Assembly (NCBI GenBank): GCA_041743975.1
Contig: JBGTLT010000183.1
Location: forward strand, 33,979-97,978
Direction: 5' to 3'
Origin: JTS-RE37 sp041743975
GTDB lineage: Bacteria; Bacteroidota; Bacteroidia; Flavobacteriales; Flavobacteriaceae
DNA: 64,000 nt
The notes under the pieces are model-generated. The model was not told where the DNA came from, ran no database searches, and was given only the letters and a program-made list of their open reading frames with translations. Below, one piece after another: positions 17,784 to 25,753 of this stretch. The stretch's first letter is position 1; the number at the start of each line of letters is the position of its first letter. Both the position numbers and the translations under genes were made by a program.

Positions 17784-19439
17784 ATGGAACAAAATGATTT
17801 TTTAAAGATCCATCCAGACGACAATGTCCTTGTCGCGCTGCAGGATATGGAGGGTGGAAGGGTCATAAACCACCGGGGTACCGGTTTTCCATTGATCCGT
17901 AAAACGATGGCTAAGCATAAGTTTGCGCTGGCAGATCGCAACCCGGGTGATGAAATAATAATGTACGGAACGCTGGTGGGCAAAGCTACAAAAGCGATAC
18001 TGCGCGGCGAGACCATCACGACCGAAAATGTGGTACATGCCAACTCGGACTATGGTGTGGGTACAGAGAGGATCACATGGACGCCACCAGATATCAGTAA
18101 GTGGAAGAACAGGACATTCGGTGGTTTCCACAGGTCAGATGGGAGTGTCGGTACGGCCAACTACTGGCTGGTGATCCCCCTGGTTTTTTGCGAGAACAGG
18201 AATGTGGATGTCCTTAAATCGTCTTTGTTGAAATCGCTTGGTTACCATACGGAAACCGACTTCATCATAGATACCGGAATATTGATTTCCGGATATCGCA
18301 ATGGTGCCACAGCTGAGGAACTCCTGTCTGCAGATATTATTAAGTCACAGGAGGAATTGAAGCAAAACCGGATCTTCCCAAATGTAGATGGTATTAAGTT
18401 CCTGAACCATGAAGGGGGTTGCGGGGGCTTCCGACTTGATTCCGAGGCACTTTGTAAGCTGTTGGCAGGATATGTTACGCATCCCAATGTGGCCGGGGCA
18501 ACCATCCTCAGCCTTGGATGCCAGAATGCGCAATACAAACTATTGGACGATGCTATAAAACACCGGGACCCGGAATTCAGTAAACCCCTCTATGTGCTCG
18601 AACAGCAAAAGAGTACAAGTGAACGGTCTTTTATTGAAGAAGCCGTCAAAAAAACGTTTTTGGGCCTCATTGAAGCAGATAAAATAAGCCGTAAACCCGC
18701 CCCATTGGGCAGCATAACACTGGGCCTGGAATGCGGGGGTTCAGATGGTTTTTCCGGTATCTCCGCCAACCCCGTCCTTGGCTTCGCCTCTGACCTGCTG
18801 GTTGCATTGGGGGGAACGACCATTTTATCCGAATTTCCGGAACTGAATGGCGTGGAACAGGAACTGATCAATCGGTGTACAACCACCCGGAATGCCGAAA
18901 AATTTGCTGACATCATGCGGGCGTATTCAGACAGGGCTAAGGCCTTGGGATCCGGTTTTGAAAATAACCCTTCCCCCGGGAATATCAAGGATGGATTGAT
19001 CACCGATGCAATGAAGTCTGCCGGTGCCGCCAAAAAGGGAGGGACTTCCCCGGTGACCGATGTGTTGGATTATACGGAAAAGGCCACCCAAAAGGGTTTG
19101 AACCTGTTATGTACCCCCGGCAATGATGTTGAAAGTACCACAGGGCTGGCAGGGTCTGGCGCTACCCTGATTGCTTTTACCACCGGGCTGGGAACGCCCA
19201 CCGGGAACCCCGTGGCTCCTGTCATCAAAATTTCGAGCAACAATACCCTGGCGAGGCGTATGCAGGATATCATAGATTTTAATGCGGGCACCGTAATCAC
19301 CGGGGAGGATACCATTGAGTCCAGGGGCGAGGCATTGCTGGAATATATTATTGCGGTAGCCGGGGGGCAGGTGGCAACAGCAGCTGTGCGGATGGGGCAG
19401 GATGATTTTATTCCCTGGAAAAGGGGTATTTCACTGTAA
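17784..19439 (+). CDS. UxaA-family (altronate-type) dehydratase
   Basis: 551 residues from the ATG at 17784; an ATG at 17769 would add MLCLY, which does not look like the family's start. The N-terminal SAF domain (about 1-90, FLKIHPDDNVLVAL ... YGVGTERI) and the large C-terminal dehydratase domain with cysteine-glycine motifs (HEGGCGG, SLGCQNAQ, LECGGSDGFSG) are both present; this family uses an iron- or zinc-dependent cysteine site. UxaA proper turns D-altronate into 2-keto-3-deoxygluconate, matching the KdgK homologue 25 bases upstream. Relatives act on galactarate or other aldonates, so the exact acid is uncertain. Confidence 0.87.
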   Translation: MEQNDFLKIHPDDNVLVALQDMEGGRVINHRGTGFPLIRKTMAKHKFALADRNPGDEIIMYGTLVGKATKAILRGETITTENVVHANSDYGVGTERITWTPPDISKWKNRTFGGFHRSDGSVGTANYWLVIPLVFCENRNVDVLKSSLLKSLGYHTETDFIIDTGILISGYRNGATAEELLSADIIKSQEELKQNRIFPNVDGIKFLNHEGGCGGFRLDSEALCKLLAGYVTHPNVAGATILSLGCQNAQYKLLDDAIKHRDPEFSKPLYVLEQQKSTSERSFIEEAVKKTFLGLIEADKISRKPAPLGSITLGLECGGSDGFSGISANPVLGFASDLLVALGGTTILSEFPELNGVEQELINRCTTTRNAEKFADIMRAYSDRAKALGSGFENNPSPGNIKDGLITDAMKSAGAAKKGGTSPVTDVLDYTEKATQKGLNLLCTPGNDVESTTGLAGSGATLIAFTTGLGTPTGNPVAPVIKISSNNTLARRMQDIIDFNAGTVITGEDTIESRGEALLEYIIAVAGGQVATAAVRMGQDDFIPWKRGISL

Positions 19440-19450
19440 CTGCGAATGAC

Positions 19451-20278
19451 ATGATCATCGATTCACATCAGCATTTCTGGCAATATGACCCTGGCAGGCA
19501 CCATTGGATGGATGATTCAATGTCCGTACTGCGCAGGGATTTCCTGCCAGGCGAATTACAGCAGATTTACGGGGAACACAGCATTGATGGCTGTGTTGCG
19601 GTACAGGTAGACCAAACACCCGGGGAGAATGCTTTCCTGGTTAACCTTGCTTCCGAATATCCGTATATAAAGGGTATTGTTGGCTGGGCCGACTTCGCAG
19701 ACCCGGGGGTGGAAAAGGATTTGGAGCGATATAGTGACATTAAAAAGATCAAAGGTTTCCGGCACATAGTCCAATCAGAACCGGATCCCAATTTTATCTT
19801 GCGGTCCTCCTTCATGAATGGTATAGCCTGCCTGGAACAATTTGGATTCACCTATGACATCCTGGTCTTCCCACACCAGCTTGGCGCCGTACTCGAATTT
19901 GTAAAAAGGTTTCCTAATCAAAAATTCATCATAGACCATCTGGCCAAACCTTACATCAGGGATGGGTTTTATGACGGATGGTCTACCCTCATGCAGGCGA
20001 TCGGAAAACACGAGAACGTATGCTGTAAATTATCGGGTATGATCACCGAAGCGGACCACCGGGCGTGGAAAAAGGAACATCTCCAACCCTATATGGAGAT
20101 GGCGCTGGAAACTTTCGGGACTGCGAGGTTGCTCTATGGATCAGACTGGCCGGTTTGCCTGATGGCGGGAACGTACAGGCAGGTATTGGGTACCCTCCAC
20201 GATTTTATCACCCGGCTAAGCCAGGAAGAACAAGTTGCCATCATGGGTGGGAATGCCACTAAGTTTTATAAACTTTGA
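19451..20278 (+). CDS. Amidohydrolase-fold sugar lactonase (COG3618)
   Basis: 275 residues of a metal-dependent TIM-barrel hydrolase. Seen: the opening IDSHQHFW with the two metal-binding histidines, a KGFRHIVQ strand, FIIDHLAKP, KLSGM and LLYGSDWPVC, whose Asp is the catalytic aspartate of the family. COG3618 members include L-rhamnono-1,4-lactonase and L-fucono-1,5-lactonase/L-galactono-lactonase activities. It starts 11 bases after the dehydratase and is the last gene of the plus-strand run, so it presumably opens the lactone made when the sugar is oxidised. Fucose, galactose and rhamnose series cannot be separated by eye. Confidence 0.87.
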   Translation: MIIDSHQHFWQYDPGRHHWMDDSMSVLRRDFLPGELQQIYGEHSIDGCVAVQVDQTPGENAFLVNLASEYPYIKGIVGWADFADPGVEKDLERYSDIKKIKGFRHIVQSEPDPNFILRSSFMNGIACLEQFGFTYDILVFPHQLGAVLEFVKRFPNQKFIIDHLAKPYIRDGFYDGWSTLMQAIGKHENVCCKLSGMITEADHRAWKKEHLQPYMEMALETFGTARLLYGSDWPVCLMAGTYRQVLGTLHDFITRLSQEEQVAIMGGNATKFYKL

Positions 20279-20491
20279 AGGGGATACAGGGGTCCGGAAG
20301 GTGATCAGGCAGGGTTTAAAATCGGATAAGCGTGAGTCCGCCCTTGAATTATACTGGGTATCAGATGCTGCAGAACAGGACAATGTGGCCGGTAAAACCT
20401 GAAATCATTGTAAGTGCTGTAACTATATCCGCGAAGGAAAACAGGAATGCAGCAGTCGAAAAATTCAGGATCCCTGTTATTGAAAATGATC

Positions 20492-21706
20492 TTATCCGCC
20501 AGAGTTATCTGAGGGCTCTGCCGTAGAGAATTTATAAACTGTTTCCGATTTATAAACCTCACCGGGATCCAGAATTGTATTCGGAAAAGCTTCCCGGTTA
20601 GGGGAATCAGGATAGTGCTGTGTTTCAAGGCAGATTGACCCGCGGAACGGGTAGGCCATGCCTTTTTTTCCGGATACGCTGCCATCCAGGAAATTCCCGC
20701 CATAAATCTGCACCGCAGGCTCGGAGGTGAATACTTCCATTTCCCTTCCACTAACGGGTTCTGTGAGCCGTGCGGCAAAAACCAGCCCTGCCTCGTTTTG
20801 AGGTCCCTCATTGATCACAAAGCTGTGATCATACCCATTGGAGACCTTCAATTGTTCAAAATCCTGGTCCAGATCCTGACCTATTGATTTAGCTTGCCGG
20901 AAATCGAACGGGGTACCCGCCACCGGAACGATTTCACCCGTGGGGATCAGCCCCTTGTCTACCGCAAGGAAACGGTCTGAATTGATTTGCAGCAGGTGGT
21001 CGTTCACATCGCTGGTACCAGCTCCCTTAAGGTTGAAATAAGAATGGTTGGTAAGGTTTACAGGTGTTTTCTTATCGGTAGTTGCCTCATAGGTGATCTT
21101 CAGTTCATTTGCATCTGTAAGATTATAGGTTACGCTTACATCCAGGTTGCCCGGATATCCTTCCTCCATATCAGGGGAAACCCTATGGAAGGAAATGCTG
21201 TTCCCTGATTGCCCGGTCACATGCCATGGAACGGACTCAAAACCTTTGACCCCGCCGTGTAAATGGTTTTCCCCATTATTGAGCGCCAGGGTGTACGTTT
21301 TACCGTCTATTTCAAATCGCCCTTTACCAATCCTGTTGCCGTAACGGCCGATTATGGAGCCGAAATAATTACCGTTCCCTTTCTGATACTGAGCCAGCGT
21401 TGAAAAGCCGAGAACTACATCAGATAGTTTGTCATTACGGTCCGGGACCATCAGGGAAACCAGGCGTTGCCCGTAATTTGTAAAGGTTGCCTCCATGCCA
21501 TTTTTATTCCTGAGCACATAGAGCTGAATCGGGATACCATCCAGGGTATCCGTAAAATCTTTAAAGTTTAAACCGGATAAGGTGGTATCGGCCATTGTCT
21601 TTTCTATTGGGATACCCCCCGTTTTATTTGGTTTATTCTCCTTGCAGGCCACGAATGACAGCAAAAGGCCAATACAAATAATAAAGGTGTAATACGGGTT
21701 TTTCAT
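20492..21706 (-). CDS. Aldose 1-epimerase, lipoprotein
   Basis: 404 residues. Hydrophobic leader ends in LSFVAC with Cys21 as the lipid site, so the enzyme is exported and anchored. Mutarotase residues are all visible: His150 in NHLHGG, His221 in NLTNHSYFNL, and the catalytic Glu361 in CLETQHYPDSPN. It interconverts alpha and beta anomers of aldoses before uptake or oxidation. A frame extending to 21754 lacks a signal-like start, so the inner ATG is chosen. Convergent with the lactonase and divergent from the formylglycine-generating enzyme homologue; a periplasmic epimerase fits the sugar-oxidising block next to it. Confidence 0.92.
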   Translation of the reverse strand: MKNPYYTFIICIGLLLSFVACKENKPNKTGGIPIEKTMADTTLSGLNFKDFTDTLDGIPIQLYVLRNKNGMEATFTNYGQRLVSLMVPDRNDKLSDVVLGFSTLAQYQKGNGNYFGSIIGRYGNRIGKGRFEIDGKTYTLALNNGENHLHGGVKGFESVPWHVTGQSGNSISFHRVSPDMEEGYPGNLDVSVTYNLTDANELKITYEATTDKKTPVNLTNHSYFNLKGAGTSDVNDHLLQINSDRFLAVDKGLIPTGEIVPVAGTPFDFRQAKSIGQDLDQDFEQLKVSNGYDHSFVINEGPQNEAGLVFAARLTEPVSGREMEVFTSEPAVQIYGGNFLDGSVSGKKGMAYPFRGSICLETQHYPDSPNREAFPNTILDPGEVYKSETVYKFSTAEPSDNSGG

Positions 21707-21771
21707 GTGTATCCTATTGATTATATGAAGATATAAAATAACTTTACAAATCATAATTTATACCACGGAAT

Positions 21772-22905
21772 ATGACGAAGGGCCGTAAAAACTTTTCCCC
21801 CAGCTGGTACTGTTTCTTCTTATTGGCCTTTTTCAAGCTTGGATGCAAACAGGAGAAGGGATCTGCTGTCCCGGAGAATTTTCCCAGGGAAGAAAACCGG
21901 AAGGTATCCCTCCTCCGTCAATTACCGGAGGGTACACAGGTGCCGGAAAACATGGTTTGGATCCCCGGAGGGGAATTCTATCGGGGTGCCCTGGCGGATG
22001 ACCACATGGCCATGTCCCATGAAAAGCCAACCCACAAAGTAGCTGTAGACGGGTTCTTTATGGATATCCACGAGGTGACCAATGCCCAGTTTGCCGAATT
22101 TGTAAACGAAACCGCCTATAAAACTATCGCGGAGCAGGAAATTATTTGGGGAGAGATACAAAAACAACTTCCCGAAGGGACAGCGAAACCCCATGATTCC
22201 ATACTGCAGCCGGGGTCCCTGGTCTTTAAAAAATCCGCAACCAGCGTCCAGAACCTCTATGACTTTTCCCAATGGTGGCAATGGACCGTTGGAGCCAGTT
22301 GGAAACATCCGGACGGCCCTGCGAGTTCTATAGTTGGAAAAGAGGCATATCCGGTTGTTCATATAGCATTTGAGGATGCACAAGCTTATTGCCACTGGGC
22401 AGGGAGGCGTTTGCCCACGGAGGCTGAATGGGAGTACGCTGCCCGGGGCGGAAAATATGGACAAGTGTATAGCTGGGGAAATGATTCCGCCCAATTAGCC
22501 AGGATGGCGAATAGCTGGAACGGCGAATTCCCGGTTACCAATGACCTTTCGGATGGTTTTGAAGGAAGGGCACCTGTAAAATCATATCCCCCAAATGCAT
22601 TCGGGTTGTTTGACATGGCTGGTAACGTGTGGGAATGGACTGGCGACTGGTATCACAGCAATTACTATAACGAATTGAATAAGGCCGGTATTTCTGTCAA
22701 TCCGTCCGGGGCTGAAACCGCATATAACGCCGGAAACCCGTATGCAGTAGAAAAGGTGATCAAAGGAGGGTCATTTCTGTGCAATGCTTCCTATTGCGCC
22801 AGCTACCGGGCGTCTGCCCGCATGGCTACCAGTATCGATTCCTCCCTGGAACATCTGGGTTTCCGAACGGTTGCAAGCCTGGATATGATACAGAAAGGGA
22901 AATGA
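21772..22905 (+). CDS. Formylglycine-generating enzyme (SUMF1-type) lipoprotein, cysteine pair intact
   Basis: 377 residues. The leader ends FFKLGC (Cys25), a lipobox. The FGE-sulfatase domain fills the rest: MVWIPGGEFYRG, EKPTHKVAVDGFFMD, EVTNAQFAEFV, WAGRRLPTEAEWEYAARGG, FDMAGNVWEWTGDWY and a terminal LGFRTV. The segment KGGSFLCNASYC carries Cys337 and Cys342, spaced like the copper-binding, oxygen-activating cysteine pair of human SUMF1, and most SUMF1-like proteins of bacteria lack this pair. It therefore may really convert cysteine to formylglycine in sulfatases, in the periplasm. No sulfatase gene is in the window. Divergent from the epimerase by about 65 bases. Confidence 0.88.
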   Translation: MTKGRKNFSPSWYCFFLLAFFKLGCKQEKGSAVPENFPREENRKVSLLRQLPEGTQVPENMVWIPGGEFYRGALADDHMAMSHEKPTHKVAVDGFFMDIHEVTNAQFAEFVNETAYKTIAEQEIIWGEIQKQLPEGTAKPHDSILQPGSLVFKKSATSVQNLYDFSQWWQWTVGASWKHPDGPASSIVGKEAYPVVHIAFEDAQAYCHWAGRRLPTEAEWEYAARGGKYGQVYSWGNDSAQLARMANSWNGEFPVTNDLSDGFEGRAPVKSYPPNAFGLFDMAGNVWEWTGDWYHSNYYNELNKAGISVNPSGAETAYNAGNPYAVEKVIKGGSFLCNASYCASYRASARMATSIDSSLEHLGFRTVASLDMIQKGK

Positions 22906-22946
22906 AAGTCCATATTCAGTGGCAATGGCATCATAATAACTTTTAA

Positions 22947-22954
22947 TAACTTTG
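22947..22954 (+). promoter_or_regulatory. Possible -7 element of the trxB promoter
   Basis: TAACTTTG matches the Bacteroidota -7 consensus TAnnTTTG at all fixed positions, 63 bases before the trxB start. No TTG lies at the expected -33 position, so the call is tentative. Confidence 0.35.
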
Positions 22955-23017
22955 GGTGTAAGGAAATAAGTAAAAATCCTACTTTTACAGCCTAGTATTT
23001 ATTGTGAAAAACTGATT

Positions 23018-23983
23018 ATGTCTGAAAAAACAGAACGAATAAAAACCCTCATCCTTGGTTCAGGCCCGGCCGGTTATACGGCTGCCATATATGCGGCCCG
23101 CGCTGACCTTAAGCCTGTAATATATACCGGGATGGAACCCGGGGGACAATTGACGACAACAACAGAGGTAGATAACTTTCCGGGTTATCCTGATGGGGTG
23201 GAAGGTCCCGCAATGATGGTTGACCTGCAAAAACAGGCAGAACGTTTCGGTACTGAAGTGCGCATTGGCATGGCTACTGCTGTGGATTTCAGCGATGAAG
23301 CAGGGGGGATCCATAAAGTCACTATTGATGATTCAAAGGAGGTGGAAGCGGAAACCGTTATCATTGCTACCGGGGCAACAGCAAAATATCTGAACATTCC
23401 AAGTGAACAACGTTTACGGGGTGGGGGGGTGTCTGCCTGCGCGGTGTGTGACGGATTTTTCTACAAAGGGCAGGATGTTGCCATTGTGGGCGGGGGAGAT
23501 ACTGCGGCAGAAGAGGCCTCCTACCTTGCCAATATTTGCAATAAGGTAACCATGTTGGTGCGGAAAGACAGCATGAGGGCGTCCAAGGCCATGCAGCACC
23601 GCGTAGAGAGTTTAAAGAATATAGAAATACGATACAACACCCAGGTGGACGAGATCCTGGGAGAGCAGGTGGTGGAAGGATTGCGTATGGTCAACAACCA
23701 GACTGGGGAAAAGGAAGAGATAGAGATAACCGGGTTTTTTGTCGCAATAGGCCATACACCCAATACGGCCATTTTTAAAGGACAATTACAAATGGATGAT
23801 ACGGGCTACGTGGTTACCAAGGGAAAATCGACCAGAACTACAAAACCCGGTGTATTTGCCAGCGGCGATGTGCAGGATAAGGAATACAGGCAGGCTGTAA
23901 CAGCAGCGGGCACCGGGTGCATGGCAGCCCTGGATGCAGAACGGTACCTGGCATCAATAGAAACCCCCCATGAGGTGGCGTAA
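23018..23983 (+). CDS. trxB: Thioredoxin-disulfide reductase
   Basis: 321 residues, the usual length. FAD-binding GSGPAGYTAAIYAARA at the N-terminus, the redox pair Cys141-Ala-Val-Cys144 in SACAVCDGFF, an NADPH-binding VGGGDTAAEEA segment and the C-terminal FAD motif GVFASGDVQD are all intact. It passes electrons from NADPH to thioredoxin in the cytosol. Stands alone, with its own likely promoter element and a structured 49-base repeat 45 bases after the stop. Confidence 0.97.
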   Translation: MSEKTERIKTLILGSGPAGYTAAIYAARADLKPVIYTGMEPGGQLTTTTEVDNFPGYPDGVEGPAMMVDLQKQAERFGTEVRIGMATAVDFSDEAGGIHKVTIDDSKEVEAETVIIATGATAKYLNIPSEQRLRGGGVSACAVCDGFFYKGQDVAIVGGGDTAAEEASYLANICNKVTMLVRKDSMRASKAMQHRVESLKNIEIRYNTQVDEILGEQVVEGLRMVNNQTGEKEEIEITGFFVAIGHTPNTAIFKGQLQMDDTGYVVTKGKSTRTTKPGVFASGDVQDKEYRQAVTAAGTGCMAALDAERYLASIETPHEVA

Positions 23984-24028
23984 GCCGTACCGGCAATTAA
24001 TCAAGCAATTCCGCTGGGCTTCCGATTT

Positions 24029-24077
24029 CACCTCTCCTCTGGAGAGGTCGATACCGCCTAAGCGGTTTCGGGTGAGG
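24029..24077. repeat. 49-base structured repeat, copy 2
   Basis: Gap-free partner of 15501-15549 (43 of 49 identical). CCTCTC-CTCTG-GAGAGG gives one hairpin, ACCGC-CTAA-GCGGT a second, and the outer CACC...GGTG ends can pair. In the central stem the differences from copy 1 leave one mismatch and one G-T pair, so the fold is largely kept. It lies between the convergent trxB and a minus-strand secreted protein. Confidence 0.8.
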
Positions 24078-24129
24078 CACGGGATCAGCCATGATTCCAA
24101 TTTTTAAATAGTATTCAGTGGCCTCAGCC

Positions 24130-24576
24130 TCAATTCAGTCGTTTATAACTCTCCGAAGAGATGCGGCTGCCATCTTCATCAGTAAAGATCTGTGTAAATG
24201 TACTGTCAGTAAGAATCAGTTCCATTTCCCATATCATATTATCATTCGCTATTTTTAGCATGGAAGCAGACATATACTCCAATTTTTCGGTAAGGGTACT
24301 GTCTGATATGGTATAGGATCCGTATCCGAACCATTCTATCGAATCCGCAGGGACGAAACGGGTCCACATGACCTTCCCATTGTAATACATTTTGATTTGC
24401 CTGTACCCAGCTGTCGCGGGGATAGTATCTATGATATCAGTACCATCATAATTGTGCCTGCTTGCAAGCTCCCAGGTCCCTTCAATCGATGCCTTTGATT
24501 GTGGTTTAACAACATTAAAATTGGAAGCGGATACAAATATCAACATCAGAATAACCAAGCCGAGGAGTTTTTTCAT
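24130..24576 (-). CDS. Secreted lipocalin-like protein of unknown function
   Basis: 148 residues with a cleavable-type signal (MKKLLGLVILMLIFVSAS). The mature part opens IEGTWELASR and alternates short beta strands, including IKMYYNGKVMWTRF and a closing FTQIFTDEDG, which is the pattern of small lipocalin-like domains widespread in Bacteroidota. No enzyme motif and no clear neighbour link: trxB converges from the left and a PLP enzyme precedes it on the same strand at a distance of 104 bases. Periplasmic ligand binding is only suggested by the fold. Confidence 0.7.
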   Translation of the reverse strand: MKKLLGLVILMLIFVSASNFNVVKPQSKASIEGTWELASRHNYDGTDIIDTIPATAGYRQIKMYYNGKVMWTRFVPADSIEWFGYGSYTISDSTLTEKLEYMSASMLKIANDNMIWEMELILTDSTFTQIFTDEDGSRISSESYKRLN

Positions 24577-24679
24577 GGTTGTGTATTTTTAAATTTCTTG
24601 TTAAAAGTTACGAATTTTTTTGGTATGCACATGCCCTTTATAATTTATTTGTGCAGCGGTACTAAAAGGGATGTGAAAT

Positions 24680-25753
24680 TTAAAATGTATCCTGAAAATA
24701 GGCATTCAGGGCCTTAGAGAGTTCCAGAATATCTTCCCGGGTATGAGATGCCGTAATTACGATTCTACTTGTACGCCCTGCACCTTCAGAAGGGTAGGAA
24801 AAATCTGTAATAATAATCCCATTATTTTCAAGGTGTTTTGTTAAACCGGGGTCGGCATAACTGTAAGTTGGGTGCCCCGCGACTTGACTGAGCTTCAATC
24901 CCGCTTTTATAGCGGTGGCTGCCACTTGCATATGGAGCTCCAGGATCCGCAATTTTTGCACCACCATTCCGTGGCTGCCGATCAGGGTCGCCATAAAGGC
25001 AGGGGCGGCCGGACTTGCACCTCCGAAGAGGTCCGATTCCGAAATGGCAGTGATACGGCTTTTAGTCCCTAACAGAGCACCGCCCTGTATCCCCAGTGCT
25101 TTCCCCAGCGAACAGCATACCATCACCTCTTTCGCCCCTAATCCCCCAAGGATCGAAAAAACCCCGTTCCCATTCCGGCCTGCGATACCAATCCCGTGGG
25201 AATCATCCGCAACGATAATCAATTCGTTTAGCGGCAGGGAACGGAGACCTTCGAAGTCTGGAAAGTTTGCACCCGAAAAATCTATGGAATCCAGGCAAAC
25301 AACAGGCGTTATCCCTTTATGCCGTACCAGGTGTTCACGCAGGGCGCTATTCAATGAAGTATAGGTGACATAGGATTTTACCCTGTCTTTGGCGTTTGCA
25401 GGCAGGAAAAGGGCCGAATGGCTATTTGGAGTATGGAAAAACCGGTATTGTTCACTGTTGAAATGGCTGCATACCAATTGCCCGGCCAGGTAGCCAGATG
25501 AAATGGTGAGTGCCGCCTCACAGCCTGTCCAGGAGGCCAGGAACTTTTCCGCATCCTCGTAAATGGTGAGTCGGACATTGGATTTCCTGGATGCACCGTA
25601 ATTGGTCCCGTACATCATGATGTTCCGGATGAAAAGCTGTTGGAAGTCTTCGTCGGTCTGCAAACCCAGGTAGGCAGTACCCCCAAAATAAAGGTATTTT
25701 TTATGACCGATACTGATTTCCCGGCCCGGGTAAGTATCCAGGTTGAATGTCAT
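24680..25753 (-). CDS. PLP-dependent alpha-oxoamine synthase-like enzyme (class II aminotransferase fold)
   Basis: 357 residues, a little shorter than 8-amino-7-oxononanoate or 2-amino-3-ketobutyrate CoA synthases. Fold-type I landmarks are present: TISSGYLAG, the cofactor-stacking and ring-binding VADDSHGIG (Asp183, His186), and the Schiff-base lysine Lys218 in CCSLGKALG. The Gly-rich TNYGASR near residue 50 also fits the family. No biotin or threonine-degradation genes are near. Its start overlaps the stop of the dipeptide epimerase by four bases (ATGA), so translation is coupled and the two enzymes probably act in one pathway whose product I cannot name. Confidence 0.85.
   Translation of the reverse strand: MTFNLDTYPGREISIGHKKYLYFGGTAYLGLQTDEDFQQLFIRNIMMYGTNYGASRKSNVRLTIYEDAEKFLASWTGCEAALTISSGYLAGQLVCSHFNSEQYRFFHTPNSHSALFLPANAKDRVKSYVTYTSLNSALREHLVRHKGITPVVCLDSIDFSGANFPDFEGLRSLPLNELIIVADDSHGIGIAGRNGNGVFSILGGLGAKEVMVCCSLGKALGIQGGALLGTKSRITAISESDLFGGASPAAPAFMATLIGSHGMVVQKLRILELHMQVAATAIKAGLKLSQVAGHPTYSYADPGLTKHLENNGIIITDFSYPSEGAGRTSRIVITASHTREDILELSKALNAYFQDTF

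Noticed and set aside
20305..20811. Minus-strand frame of 168 codons
   Set aside because: It overlaps the end of the aldose 1-epimerase in another frame and lacks protein features.
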